From Cyclobacteriaceae bacterium (GTDB lineage: Bacteria; Bacteroidota; Bacteroidia; Cytophagales; Cyclobacteriaceae): a DNA stretch of 64,000 nt. The position numbers and the translations under genes are program-made. The stretch covers positions 124,001-188,000 of the forward strand of contig JAHBUB010000001.1 in assembly GCA_019638285.1 (NCBI GenBank), given 5' to 3'. Positions 28,014 through 38,000 of the stretch are shown piece after piece. The notes below the pieces were generated by a model, which had not been told where the DNA came from, did not search any database, and was given only the letters and a program-made list of their open reading frames with translations. Each line of letters opens with the position of its first letter. Position 1 is the first letter of the stretch.

Positions 28014-29042
28014 TTATTTCTCTTCTGCTTCGACTACTTGAGGAGTTACGCCCGCAATTTTATCTTTAATTTTCTTTTCTAGCTCGTCCATCAGTTCCGG
28101 GTTGTCCTCTATCAACTGCTTTACAGTATCTCTTCCCTGGCCTAGCTTGTTTCCTTCATAGGAAAACCATGATCCCGACTTTTGGATCACATTCAATTCT
28201 GATCCAATGTCAATGATCTCACCTGACTTGGAAATTCCTTTTCCATACATAATATCAAACTCTACCACTTTAAAGGGAGGCGCTACTTTATTCTTCACCA
28301 CTTTTACCCTCACACGGTTACCTGTAATGTTATCAGCAGCTTCTTTGATCTGACCTATTCTACGGATGTCAAGGCGTACAGAAGCATAAAATTTAAGTGC
28401 ATTACCACCGGTAGTGGTTTCTGGATTGCCAAACATAATTCCGATTTTTTCACGCAGCTGGTTGATGAAAACACAAGCACATCCTGTTTTGCTAATTGTG
28501 CCTGTTAGTTTTCTCAGTGCCTGCGACATCAATCGGGCCTGAAGACCCATCTTGCTGTCTCCCATTTCGCCTTCCAACTCCGCTTTAGGTACCAGTGCAG
28601 CTACGGAGTCAATAACAATAATATCAATCGCTCCTGAACGGATGAGGTGTTCAGTGATTTCAAGTGCTTGTTCTCCGTTGTCAGGTTGCGAAATCAAAAG
28701 GTTCTCTGTGTCAATACCCAATTTTTCGGCATACGTCTTGTCAAAAGCATGCTCGGCATCAATAAAGGCGGCAAGTCCCCCTGCTTTTTGAGCTTGTGCA
28801 ATACAATGCATAGTAAGTGTTGTTTTACCGGAAGACTCGGGTCCGTAAATCTCTGTTACCCTTCCTCTCGGGATACCTCCAATACCCAATGCAAGATCCA
28901 ACCCTAACGAACCAGTAGAAATAGCAGGGATGTCCAAAACCTTTCCCTCGCTTAGCTTCATCACGGCACCCTTACCATAGGTCTTCTCCAACTTGTCAAT
29001 GGTAAGTTGTAATGCCTTCATTTTTTCCTTGTTATCACTCAT
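28014..29042 (-). CDS. recA: Recombinase RecA
   Basis: 342 residues. It contains Walker [11 protein letters not shown], the [20 protein letters not shown] core segment, the L2-region [25 protein letters not shown], and a charged C-terminal tail. RecA forms filaments on single-stranded DNA for recombination and SOS induction. The start is preceded by AGGGAG, a rare good Shine-Dalgarno-like stretch here. I saw no obvious LexA box in the 175-bp upstream region. Confidence 0.99.
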   Translation of the reverse strand: MSDNKEKMKALQLTIDKLEKTYGKGAVMKLSEGKVLDIPAISTGSLGLDLALGIGGIPRGRVTEIYGPESSGKTTLTMHCIAQAQKAGGLAAFIDAEHAFDKTYAEKLGIDTENLLISQPDNGEQALEITEHLIRSGAIDIIVIDSVAALVPKAELEGEMGDSKMGLQARLMSQALRKLTGTISKTGCACVFINQLREKIGIMFGNPETTTGGNALKFYASVRLDIRRIGQIKEAADNITGNRVRVKVVKNKVAPPFKVVEFDIMYGKGISKSGEIIDIGSELNVIQKSGSWFSYEGNKLGQGRDTVKQLIEDNPELMDELEKKIKDKIAGVTPQVVEAEEK

Positions 29043-29187
29043 AGCATCTCCCTGTTATAATATATGTTTAAAAATTTCTAGTAAGGGTTGAAATTACCAT
29101 TTCGGCACTTATTCACCAAGACTATACCTATAGTGGAGTTTGGTAAGGTCAGGCTTTTCTCTCGATTTTGAATCGGAATCAATTAAG

Positions 29188-29202
29188 CGTTAAGGATTAA
29201 CG
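29188..29202. repeat. Short inverted repeat upstream of the barrel/aminopeptidase operon
   Basis: CGTTAA-GGA-TTAACG, exact 6-bp arms, about 15 bases before the TTG start at 29218. It could be an operator; no regulator is known. Confidence 0.35.
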
Positions 29203-29217
29203 GATAAGTCCTTTAAT

Positions 29218-30351
29218 TTGCACTTTAAATTCAAAGTGAGAAAAATTCTAGCCATATTATTTCTTGCAGCTACTCAGAATGTAGCGCTGGGTCAGTTAAA
29301 TAATACTGTCTTTGAAGATCGCCTACTGCTAGAAGAGGGGGATTCAGGAAAATTTTTTCTAAATCTTAACCTTTTAGGTTTCTCGAAGAACAACGAATAT
29401 TTCGATACCATAATAGAGGGGTATACTTTACTGGGGTACCAACTTAATCCGACATTAAGCTATTATCCCAAGGGTAATGTCCGACTGGATGCCGGGATTT
29501 ATATTCAACAGGATTTTGGTAATCAGGATTTTTCCACTGTAGTACCGACCCTATCACTAAAAATAACCAAAGGACCTCTGGCCCTTATTTTTGGAAATAT
29601 TGAGGGGAGCTTGAATCATCGATTGATTGAACCATTATACGACTTTGAACGGGTGATGAATAATAGGCTGGAAACAGGTATCCAACTACAGTCTATCACG
29701 GAGGGTTTGTTTTTTGATCTTTGGCTCGACTGGCAGAATATGATTTATGTCAACGACCCCGAACAGGAACGTTTCGTTTCTGGGATCTCCATAGACAAAA
29801 GAGTTTTTAAAAAATCTTCATTTCAACTTTCTATACCCGTTCAGATTCAGGTGAGTCATAGAGGAGGGCAAATTAATTTGAGTTCGCCACCACTGGAAAC
29901 CATGATGAATTCTGCTGCCGGTGTAGAGTTACAAAAGCAGACGGAAGGATGGATACAGAAATGGAAGCTAAATGGATTTTATGCACTCTATAACAATATG
30001 AGTTCAACCAATGAAAGACCTTATGCTGACGGATCGGGCTTTTATGCCAATGGAAGTATATCTACGGTGTTTGGGTTGGATGTGATGGCCAGTTATTGGC
30101 AAGCACACGAATTTATTTCTATTCAGGGTGGGAAGATATACCCTTCTGTTTCTGAATTTGATTTCAGGGTTCAACAGGAGAACATGCAATTGTTAATCCT
30201 CCGATTGTTATACGACAAAGAAATTGCAAAAGGCTTGTATGCTACTTTACGTGTAGAGCCTTATTACGATCTTAGCTTTAAATCCTTTCAATATTCCTAT
30301 GGCTTTTATCTTCAGTTTAGAGATCGTTTCTTCCTTGCCAAGAAAAAGTAG
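29218..30351 (+). CDS. Outer membrane beta-barrel-like protein, unknown
   Basis: 377 residues from a TTG start; a GTG at 29236 would also retain the signal peptide (VRKILAILFLAATQNVALGQ). A near-consensus -7 box (TTAATTTG) ends at the TTG itself, which favours the GTG. The mature part alternates hydrophobic and polar residues and has many aromatic girdle-like positions, ending LQFRDRFFLAKKK. It is predicted to be an outer membrane barrel. The ATG of the aminopeptidase gene follows its stop without a gap, so the two are one operon. No family recognised. Confidence 0.65.
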   Translation: MHFKFKVRKILAILFLAATQNVALGQLNNTVFEDRLLLEEGDSGKFFLNLNLLGFSKNNEYFDTIIEGYTLLGYQLNPTLSYYPKGNVRLDAGIYIQQDFGNQDFSTVVPTLSLKITKGPLALIFGNIEGSLNHRLIEPLYDFERVMNNRLETGIQLQSITEGLFFDLWLDWQNMIYVNDPEQERFVSGISIDKRVFKKSSFQLSIPVQIQVSHRGGQINLSSPPLETMMNSAAGVELQKQTEGWIQKWKLNGFYALYNNMSSTNERPYADGSGFYANGSISTVFGLDVMASYWQAHEFISIQGGKIYPSVSEFDFRVQQENMQLLILRLLYDKEIAKGLYATLRVEPYYDLSFKSFQYSYGFYLQFRDRFFLAKKK

Positions 30352-31377
30352 ATGAAGAAGATAGGATTTACATTGCTTTTATTTTTGATTATCCTGGTGG
30401 GGTGGTATTGGTCTTTGATTGTATATGGTGTAAGTCAGGGCTTCGGACAATTAAATATTGTCTGGAACGCGAGGCCAATCGCTGAAGTATTAAAAGACCC
30501 GACCTTTCCTGATTCTTTAAAAAGCAAACTTCATATTATTGATGAGATAAAAGCTTTCGCCATTGATTCCCTTGGATTAAAAGATTCTGAAAATTATAAG
30601 ACGGTATTTGATCAGAAGGGAAAAGAATTGATGTGGGTAGTTACAGCCAGTGAGCCTTTTCAGTTAAAAGCAAAAACGTGGGATTTTCCGGTGTTGGGCA
30701 TCGTGCCCTATAAGGGGTATTTCAATAAAGACAAAGCCTTGGCAGAAATGAAACAGCTACAGGATGAAGGTTGGGATGTGGCCGTAAGAAATCCTGGAGG
30801 TTGGTCTACACTGGGCTGGTTTACTGATCCGATTCTCAGCGGCATGCTAGAGCGCAATGAGGGTGATCTTGCCAGCCTTATTATACATGAGATGGTGCAT
30901 GCAACCGTATTCATTAAAGATAGTGTGGAGTTCAATGAAAATCTCGCTTCTTTTATCGGGGACTCTGCCGCCTATGCCTTCCTTGCGACAAAGTATGGTA
31001 TGCAGTCCCCAGAATACAATACTTATGTATATGAAGTATTAGATCATCAGCGATACAGTAATCACGTACTGAGGGGAAGCATTGCCCTGGACAGTCTTTA
31101 TAAAACATTTGTAGAAAGTGATTCCTGTGATTTTAAAAAATCTAAAAAGGATGCATTGATTCAAAAGATTGTGGATCGGATGGACACACTCACCCTATAT
31201 AAGTATAAAATTCCAACCAAACGATTTAAAGAGCGGCCACCCAATAACGATTATTTTCTGAATTATCTCAGGTATCAATCTAAACGGACCAATTTTAAGA
31301 CAGAGTTGGAGGAGAAATACCATGGTGATTTGCGTGAAATGATTAAAGCCTATAAGACCCGGTTTCCATTTCTGTAA
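30352..31377 (+). CDS. Predicted zinc aminopeptidase (PF10023-type)
   Basis: 341 residues. An N-terminal membrane anchor or signal (about 4-26) precedes a domain containing GWFTDPILSGML and the zinc motif HEMVH (His179, Glu180, His183), followed by EFNENLASFIGDSAAYAF with the likely third ligand Glu. This matches the predicted aminopeptidase family COG4324. It is fused in transcription to the upstream barrel gene (no intergenic bases). Substrate unknown. Confidence 0.85.
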   Translation: MKKIGFTLLLFLIILVGWYWSLIVYGVSQGFGQLNIVWNARPIAEVLKDPTFPDSLKSKLHIIDEIKAFAIDSLGLKDSENYKTVFDQKGKELMWVVTASEPFQLKAKTWDFPVLGIVPYKGYFNKDKALAEMKQLQDEGWDVAVRNPGGWSTLGWFTDPILSGMLERNEGDLASLIIHEMVHATVFIKDSVEFNENLASFIGDSAAYAFLATKYGMQSPEYNTYVYEVLDHQRYSNHVLRGSIALDSLYKTFVESDSCDFKKSKKDALIQKIVDRMDTLTLYKYKIPTKRFKERPPNNDYFLNYLRYQSKRTNFKTELEEKYHGDLREMIKAYKTRFPFL

Positions 31378-31449
31378 TTGATAATTTAGAAACAATGAAT
31401 TTAAAACCACCTTTGGTGAATTTAGAAAGGTAGAATCAAAGTCATGGTG

Positions 31450-31457
31450 TAACTTTG
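31450..31457 (+). promoter_or_regulatory. -7 promoter element (TAACTTTG) touching the RluA-type start
   Basis: A perfect TAnnTTTG that ends 4 bases before the TTG start at 31462. If used, transcription would begin at or around the start codon. Confidence 0.5.
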
Positions 31458-31461
31458 CAAC

Positions 31462-32181
31462 TTGAAATCATCATTTGCCAGATTTAAGCAGTCGATCTTA
31501 TTCGAAAATCAGGATTATATCCTGGTCAACAAACCCCCGTTTCTCTCCACATTAGAAGATAGAAATGACCCCATAAACCTTTTGAGGCTTGCTCAGGAGG
31601 TGGAACCCAATGCACAGGTATGCCACCGACTTGATAAAGATACATCAGGCGTGTTGGCCATTGCCCGTCACCCAGAGGCTTACCGTCACCTAAGCATCCA
31701 ATTTGAGCAACGTCAGGTAACGAAAACATACCATGCTGTAGTAGATGGCAACCATCAATTCGAGAATAGAATGGTTGATTTGTCCATTTTAAAATTGAGT
31801 GACGGCACGGTAAAGATCGACAGAGCGGGTAAGAGTGCCCAGACCTGGTTTACTACCTTACAATTCTTTAAAAATCACTCATTGATACAGTGCCAGCCTG
31901 TTACGGGCAGAATGCACCAAATAAGGGTTCACCTGTCATGGCTCAAGGCACCTATTGCAGGAGACGTTACCTATGGGGGCAAAGCTTTTTATCTTTCATC
32001 AATAAAAAGAGGGTATAATTTGAAAAAGGAAGCTGAAGAGGAACCCTTTATGAAAAGAATGGCGTTGCACGCATATTCATTATCGTTTTTGGGGCTTAAT
32101 GGAGAAAAATTAGAAATAACAGCACCTTACCCTAAAGATTTTGGAGCTCTTTTGAAGCAATTGTCTCAGAATCTCTCCTAA
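31462..32181 (+). CDS. RluA-family RNA pseudouridine synthase
   Basis: 239 residues. The catalytic motif HRLDKDTSG (Asp58), the strand ILFENQDYILVNKPP and the C-terminal TGRMHQIRVHLSWLKAPIAGD are diagnostic. It isomerises uridine to pseudouridine in rRNA or tRNA; the target site cannot be told. The start is TTG: no ATG, GTG or other good start occurs before the conserved ILFENQDYI strand. There is no N-terminal S4 domain. Monocistronic before the ribosomal operon. Confidence 0.9.
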   Translation: MKSSFARFKQSILFENQDYILVNKPPFLSTLEDRNDPINLLRLAQEVEPNAQVCHRLDKDTSGVLAIARHPEAYRHLSIQFEQRQVTKTYHAVVDGNHQFENRMVDLSILKLSDGTVKIDRAGKSAQTWFTTLQFFKNHSLIQCQPVTGRMHQIRVHLSWLKAPIAGDVTYGGKAFYLSSIKRGYNLKKEAEEEPFMKRMALHAYSLSFLGLNGEKLEITAPYPKDFGALLKQLSQNLS

Positions 32182-32195
32182 AGATAAACCCCTGC

Positions 32196-32226
32196 TTGGA
32201 AATTTAGCTAAATCAATCTACTTTTG
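32196..32226 (+). promoter_or_regulatory. Promoter of rplM-rpsI-rpsB (TTG-N20-TACTTTTG)
   Basis: -33 TTG (32196-32198), 20-bp spacer, -7 TACTTTTG (32219-32226); a perfect consensus promoter. It leaves a leader of about 50 bases before the GTG of rplM. Confidence 0.85.
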
Positions 32227-32282
32227 TGTCCCTTTTTGGAGGGGTATAGAGGTTCAAAAACAGCTAATTTAAAGGATCAAAA

Positions 32283-32726
32283 GTGGATCATAACAGTTAT
32301 AAGACAACAAACCCTACTAAGACAACAGCTGAAAAAGGCTGGGTGTTAGTAGATGCTAAGAATCAGGTACTTGGGCGTGTAGCCAGTGAAGTGGCCAAGG
32401 TGCTTAGAGGAAAAAATAAGCCATCTTTTACTCCCCATGTGGATACAGGTGACCATGTCATAGTTATTAATGCTGAAAAAGTAAGGATGACAGGAAAAAA
32501 ATGGGATAATAGGGTTTTGTTAACTCACTCAGGGTATCCTGGTGGGCAAAGTGAGAAAACTCCTGCTATGATCCGTGCTAAACATCCTGAGAGATTGGTG
32601 GAGCATGCAGTAAAAGGAATGCTTCCAAAAAACCGTATGGGGAGCGAGGTGTACAGAAGCCTATTCGTATATGTAGGAGATCAGCACCCACACGAAGCAC
32701 AACAACCAAAAGAATTAAAGTTTTAA
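32283..32726 (+). CDS. rplM: 50S ribosomal protein L13
   Basis: 147 residues, normal length. Core features: WVLVDAKNQVLGRVASEVAKVLRGKNK, DTGDHVIVINAEKV (in part) and GMLPKNRMG near the C-terminus. The start is GTG. It is first in the rplM-rpsI-rpsB operon, 3 bases before rpsI. Confidence 0.98.
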   Translation: MDHNSYKTTNPTKTTAEKGWVLVDAKNQVLGRVASEVAKVLRGKNKPSFTPHVDTGDHVIVINAEKVRMTGKKWDNRVLLTHSGYPGGQSEKTPAMIRAKHPERLVEHAVKGMLPKNRMGSEVYRSLFVYVGDQHPHEAQQPKELKF

Positions 32727-32729
32727 TAA

Positions 32730-33116
32730 ATGGATATTACCAATAAAACTGGAAGAAGGAAAACCGCCATTGCCCGCGTCTATATGCAATCTGGCAAGGG
32801 AACTATTACAATAAATAGCCGTGAGTTGGCTGATTACTTCAAATCAGAGATTCATCAAATCACTGTAAAACAGCCATTTACAATATTGAAATTGGACAAC
32901 CAATACGATGTAAATGTAAATGTTGAAGGGGGTGGGATTAAAGGGCAAGCTGAGGCCATTCGTTTAGGTATTACACGTGCACTGGTTGAGGTGAACGCAG
33001 AGAATAAACCAGAATTGAAAAAAGAAGGACTTACTACTCGGGATTCTCGTTCAGTAGAGAGAAAGAAGTACGGAAAGAGAAAAGCGAGAAAGAAATTCCA
33101 GTTCAGCAAACGTTAA
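32730..33116 (+). CDS. rpsI: 30S ribosomal protein S9
   Basis: 128 residues with the typical TGRRKTAIARVY start, GGGIKGQAEAIRLGI middle and the basic KKFQFSKR C-terminal tail that reaches the P-site tRNA. Cotranscribed between rplM and rpsB. Confidence 0.98.
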   Translation: MDITNKTGRRKTAIARVYMQSGKGTITINSRELADYFKSEIHQITVKQPFTILKLDNQYDVNVNVEGGGIKGQAEAIRLGITRALVEVNAENKPELKKEGLTTRDSRSVERKKYGKRKARKKFQFSKR

Positions 33117-33125
33117 AAGAAGCGC

Positions 33126-33896
33126 ATGGCTAAAAAGTTAACCAATCAAGAATTAATGGAGGCAGGTGTTCATTTTGGACACCTTACCAGAAAGTGGAAC
33201 CCCAAAATGGCCGAATATATTTTCATGGAAAATAACGGCATCCACCTTATCGATTTGAATAAAACGATGAAGTGTTTGGATGAAGCTACTTTTGCTCTGA
33301 AAAACATAGTACGTTCCGGACGCAAAATCATGTTCGTAGCTACGAAGAAGCAAGCCAAAGACATCGCAAAGGCGCAGGCAATAAAATTGAATATGCCTTT
33401 TGTAACGGAGCGCTGGTTAGGAGGTATGCTTACCAACTTTGCGACTATTAGGAAGTCTTTGAAGAAATTGGCTCAGATTGATAAAATGTTGAAAGACGAA
33501 ACTTTCGAAAACCTGGCCAAGCGTGAGCGTTTGATGATTGGGCGTGAGAAAGCGAAGTTAGAGAAATTGTTGGGAGGAATTGCAGATTTGAATCGTTTGC
33601 CATCTGCGTTATTTGTGGTGGATGTAAAGCGTGAGCATATCGCAGTTGCAGAGGCTCGGAAGTTGAATATTCCCGTATTTGCAATGGTGGATACTAACTC
33701 AGATCCAACCGATATTGATTTCCCTATTCCTGCCAATGATGATGCTTTTAAGTCTATTTCAATAATCCTTGAGCACATAGGCCAGTCCATAGAGGAGGGC
33801 TTGATGGAGCGCAAAAAGGACAAGGACGATGCAACTATGAAGAAGGGGGAAGAGGAGAAGAAGAAAGTAGATGAGACCGTAGAAGAAACGAAATAA
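33126..33896 (+). CDS. rpsB: 30S ribosomal protein S2
   Basis: 256 residues. Features: LMEAGVHFGHLTRKWNPKM, RWLGGMLTNF, and FPIPANDDAFKSI. It ends in a charged Lys/Glu-rich tail (about 235-256), an extension seen in Bacteroidota S2. Followed by a terminator before tsf. Confidence 0.98.
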   Translation: MAKKLTNQELMEAGVHFGHLTRKWNPKMAEYIFMENNGIHLIDLNKTMKCLDEATFALKNIVRSGRKIMFVATKKQAKDIAKAQAIKLNMPFVTERWLGGMLTNFATIRKSLKKLAQIDKMLKDETFENLAKRERLMIGREKAKLEKLLGGIADLNRLPSALFVVDVKREHIAVAEARKLNIPVFAMVDTNSDPTDIDFPIPANDDAFKSISIILEHIGQSIEEGLMERKKDKDDATMKKGEEEKKKVDETVEETK

Positions 33897-33939
33897 TATA
33901 TAAGGTGTTCCGGTAAGCCGGACCTGATCAATTTCAATG

Positions 33940-33974
33940 CTAAACATCGGTCCAAAGCCGATGTTTAGTTTTTT
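33940..33974 (+). terminator. Intrinsic terminator/attenuator between rpsB and tsf
   Basis: An 11-bp stem CTAAACATCGG/CCGATGTTTAG with a 7-base loop, followed by TTTTTT (33969-33974). A smaller hairpin TCCGG-TAAG-CCGGA precedes it at 33909-33922. It lies 33 bases before the tsf start. Confidence 0.88.
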
Positions 33975-34006
33975 AAAGCAACGAGTAACAATAAAATAAT
34001 TTTAAA

Positions 34007-34837
34007 ATGGCAATTACCGCACAAGATGTAAATAAGCTGCGCACCATGACGGGTGCCGGAATGATGGATTGTAAGAAGGCACTTACCGAAGCCGAGGGTG
34101 ACTTCGAAAAGGCAATCGAGATATTGAGAAAGAAGGGACAGAAAGTTTCAGCCTCCCGTTCTGACAAGGATGCGAAAGAAGGATCAGTTTTTATTAAAAC
34201 TTCAGATGACAACAAAGAAGCGATATTAATTGCACTTAACTGTGAAACGGATTTTGTGGCTAAGAACGAAGCGTTCCAAACGCTTGGGCAGGCGATCGCT
34301 GATGTAGCTTTTTCGAAGAAGCCAGCCAATGTGGATGCTTTGATGGCTGAGAAATTGGATGGTTTAACAGTTCAAGAGAAAATTACAGAGTTGGTGGGAA
34401 AGATCGGTGAGAAAGTAGAGGTGAGTGAGTTTGTGAGAATGAAAGGGGAAGCAGTAATACCCTATATCCATGCCGGAGCAAAATTAGGGGTTTTGGTTTC
34501 TTTGAAAGGAGTAAACGGAGCTGATGTAACTGAGGCAGGTAAGGATGTTGGAATGCAGATCGCGGCCATGAATCCGGTAGCGCTTGATGAAACCTCGGTG
34601 GACAAATCGGTGATTGAAAAAGAGTTGGAAATTGCTAAGGCACAGATCATAGCGGAAGGCAAGCCCGAAAACATGGTAGAGAAAATTGCAGAAGGCAAGC
34701 TGAAGCGGTTTTATAAGGACAATACCCTCGTTCACCAGGCTTTTGTGAAAGACAACAGCAAGACGGTAGCACAATACCTGGATAGCGTGACCAAAGGATT
34801 GGCCGTAGTCGAATTCAAGCGTGTATCCATTGGATAA
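34007..34837 (+). CDS. tsf: Translation elongation factor Ts
   Basis: 276 residues. The N-terminal UBA-like part (VNKLRTMTGAGMMDCKKAL) and the TDFVAKNE motif that contacts EF-Tu are present. It exchanges GDP on EF-Tu. No TAnnTTTG was seen in the 110-bp gap from rpsB, so it may depend on read-through past the terminator. Confidence 0.98.
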   Translation: MAITAQDVNKLRTMTGAGMMDCKKALTEAEGDFEKAIEILRKKGQKVSASRSDKDAKEGSVFIKTSDDNKEAILIALNCETDFVAKNEAFQTLGQAIADVAFSKKPANVDALMAEKLDGLTVQEKITELVGKIGEKVEVSEFVRMKGEAVIPYIHAGAKLGVLVSLKGVNGADVTEAGKDVGMQIAAMNPVALDETSVDKSVIEKELEIAKAQIIAEGKPENMVEKIAEGKLKRFYKDNTLVHQAFVKDNSKTVAQYLDSVTKGLAVVEFKRVSIG

Positions 34838-34862
34838 GTAATTACAAAGTTGTGTTTTGTAG

Positions 34863-34889
34863 AAGGGGGGCGAAAGCTTCCCTTTTTTT
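34863..34889 (+). terminator. Intrinsic terminator after tsf
   Basis: A 9-bp stem AAGGGGGGC/GCTTCCCTT (two G-U pairs) capped by a GAAA tetraloop, followed by TTTTT. It sits 26 bases past the tsf stop. Confidence 0.88.
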
Positions 34890-34980
34890 GTTAGTATGCA
34901 ACCATCATCACAAACAAGGTAAGGCATTCCCTGTTGTGTTGCCCGACTGGTTTGACTTTGTCATGCATAACTCAATTCTT

Positions 34981-35053
34981 CGCATCCATGTTTCGTGACC
35001 TCACGAACCACTATGCGAGAAAACCTGTCAGGATTCCAAATCCTAACAGGTTT
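34981..35053. repeat. Two adjacent palindromic hairpins downstream of tsf
   Basis: First hairpin 34981-35017: outer CGCAT/ATGCG and inner TTCGTGA-CC-TCACGAA. Second hairpin 35021-35053: AAACCTGT/ACAGGTTT around AGGATT-CCA-AATCCT, one mismatch. They are 3 bases apart and 36 bases from the convergent tricorn-like gene. The second may end that gene's transcript; the pair resembles a mobile palindromic repeat. Confidence 0.65.
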
Positions 35054-35089
35054 AAAAATGAACCCCGCATCATTCTGATGATCGAATTA

Positions 35090-38000
35090 CTATTTTTTAT
35101 ACGCCTTGTCAGGAAACGCAGGAGGTGCAGGCACTTCCCTTGGATCTTTTTTAATTAATTCCAATAAATATTCAATACCCACTTCCAGTTGAGCATCCTT
35201 TCCAAGATAAGTTGCATGGGGCAAGTTGTCTACTTCAATATCCGGCACCAGTCCATGACCTTCGATCAGCCACTTGCGTTCAGGGCCATATACACCCATC
35301 ATAGGTGCCCTTGCAAGACCTCCATCCGACAATCGATTTTGAGAACCCAACCATATTTCACCACCCCAGGTACGCATGCCAATTACCTTCCCTAAACCCA
35401 GTCTCCTAAATCCATCGGCAAAGGCTTCACCATCGGAGGCGGTGTTTTGATCAACTAGCACCACCATATGTCCCCGAAACGCATATTGCATGTTCCAGGT
35501 GGGATTGCCCACCCTCGGTTTAAAATAGAACCAGGCTTGGCGCATTAGTTTTTCCAATATAAAACTATCAATATTTCCGCCACGATTACTTCGGGCATCA
35601 ATGATCAAACCCTGACGATTGAATACCGGATAAAACTCCCGATACCATTGAGAGATATCGCTGTCTCCCATCGCTCTTAAATGCACATACCCAATTTTGG
35701 CGTTGGCTACCTTCTCCACTTCCATTCTACGGGTAAACTCCCAATCGGAATAGCGCAGACTGAATTCATCGTCCGTTGGTGTGATGATCACATCGCGACT
35801 TGCTCCATTACTCATTATTCCCAGGCGCACTTGTTTGTTGGCCTGATTGCGGAGCAGAGCGCCTATATCGGTGTATGAAAATGTTGGTTCTCCGTTGATG
35901 TATGTAATTACATCCCCAGGGTTTATACCAAGATAGGGATCAGCAAGGGGAGAAATTTTATCTGGGTAATCGGGATCGGCCTGATAAATGTATTCGATTA
36001 CATAACCTTTTTTACTCTCATCGCGTACCATGCGGGCACCAAGACTGGCAATTTCAATTTTGTCGGGCCCTTCCCTCAGATCGCCACCCCGTACGCTGGT
36101 GTGAAGTGCCTCCAGCTCACCCACATAATGCCCAATGATATCGGATAGTTCTTCGCGCGTAGTCACACGATCTACCAGCGGCAGATATTTTTTATAGGCA
36201 GCGGTCCAATCCACACCATGCATGGCAGGATCGTAAAAATAATCGCGCTCCATGCGCCAGGCATCTTTATATATTTGCTTAAAATCTTCTTTGGGATCCA
36301 ATGAAAAAGTCCAGCTTTTTAGATCAATTTTATTGTCGTTAATTTTAGTAATAGCAGAAGTACCAGCTTCTACCACATAATACTCTTTGTCTTTGTTGAT
36401 GAGCAATTTTTTACCGTTGTCGGAAATCTCAAACCCGCGTATGTCCTCCACCAATGTGACGGGTTTAATGTCTGTGTTTTTAATGGGTAAAACCATCAGG
36501 TGGGATTTGTCGTCCAATCCGGTTTCATCGCTCATAAAATAGAGTGCTTTGTCATTTGCCGCCAGTCTAGAATAATTCCCCGGTTTAACAGGCACCTCTT
36601 TGATGCGTTGCTGAATTCCGTCTGGATTGATATTGACCACTACTTTAGCATTATCTTTTTTAGCATCATCTTTTGGATCATTCGAATCTTGTAACAACTC
36701 GTCATCGGGTTGGAAAGGAGAGCGGGTTCCCTTCTGCAAAGCGATGTGATAGATTTTCATCTGTTTGTCAAAATAAGGTTCCGGTTGCCGGGAGCCCCAT
36801 GGACTGTCTACAAGTGACTCAAAGTTTCGGTCGGATAAAAAGTAAATCCACTTTCCATCAGAACTCCACGAAGGGTTCAGGCTATTGGCGCGGTCGGTGG
36901 TCAATGGAATGTCGGCACCCGAGGTCACATCATAGAGGTGAATTTGAGCAAATGTATTCACCGCATTTTGTGTAAAGGCGACCCAACGGCTATCGGGCGA
37001 CCAACTTATGTCTTGTATGCCTTCCCTATTGGTTGAAATCAGTTTTTGTTTTTTGGTTTCAATATTGAATAACCATAAGTCACTGTTCAGATCATTGTAA
37101 GTCATCCACTTGCCATCGGGAGAGGGTGATGCCGCAAAGCGAAGTACTTTGCCATCATTGGTCAAGGCCTTATGGGCACCTGTGCCGGTGGCTGCTATTT
37201 GAACAAATTCAAATTCACCGGATTCATCCGACAAGGTAATGACATCGTTTTCGGTGGAGTTGAAAACCGCATCACGATAACGCACACCTTCCTTGCGCGA
37301 TAGCTGTACAAAACGACCCTCTTTAGCAGGAGCAACAAAGATTCTTCCACGTGCTGTAATAACAATTTTTTCACCTTTACCATCCAGGTGCACCGAGGTA
37401 ATGTACTGCTTGGGATCCTTTACCCATTTTTCCCGCAACTGGTCAAAGTCCGAAGTCAATGTAATGGGTATTACTTTATCCTGACCAGTGGATAAGTCGT
37501 GCAGCCAAAGGTCAGCGCCTGAGTGATAAACTATCTTACCTTCAGAAACGGAAATAGAACGTACATCATGAACAGTTTGCTTTGTATGCTGTTTTAAATC
37601 CTTTCCATTTTCATCCATCGACCAGACATTCATGATGCTATCACGGTCGGTGATGAAGTAAATCTGATTGTTATACCAGGTGGGATGATGGCTTTCGCCT
37701 CTGTAATCATCAGAGAGCGCTATTGCCTCTGCTGCGCCCTGGGTGTATTTCCAAATTCTTCTTGCTGTTCCGCCTTTGTATCGTTTGGTCACGTTGCGAT
37801 GGTCACTGGGTCGTACAAAGAAAATAGTTTTACCATCACCTTGGTAGCTGGCTTCACTGGCTTCCGCTAAGGGTATCCTTATTTTTTTTCCGGACTTTTC
37901 GATGCGAATTAGCTGCAAGTTGGGCAGCGTGGAATAATGCCGTGAGGTATACACCAGATCTCCATCAGGTGTCCAGGCAGTAGCTATTGACGCATCATTT

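Noticed and set aside
32227-32282. Ribosomal-protein leader RNA for L13
   Set aside because: The leader is only about 50 bases and no clear folded structure was found by eye; a covariance search would be needed.
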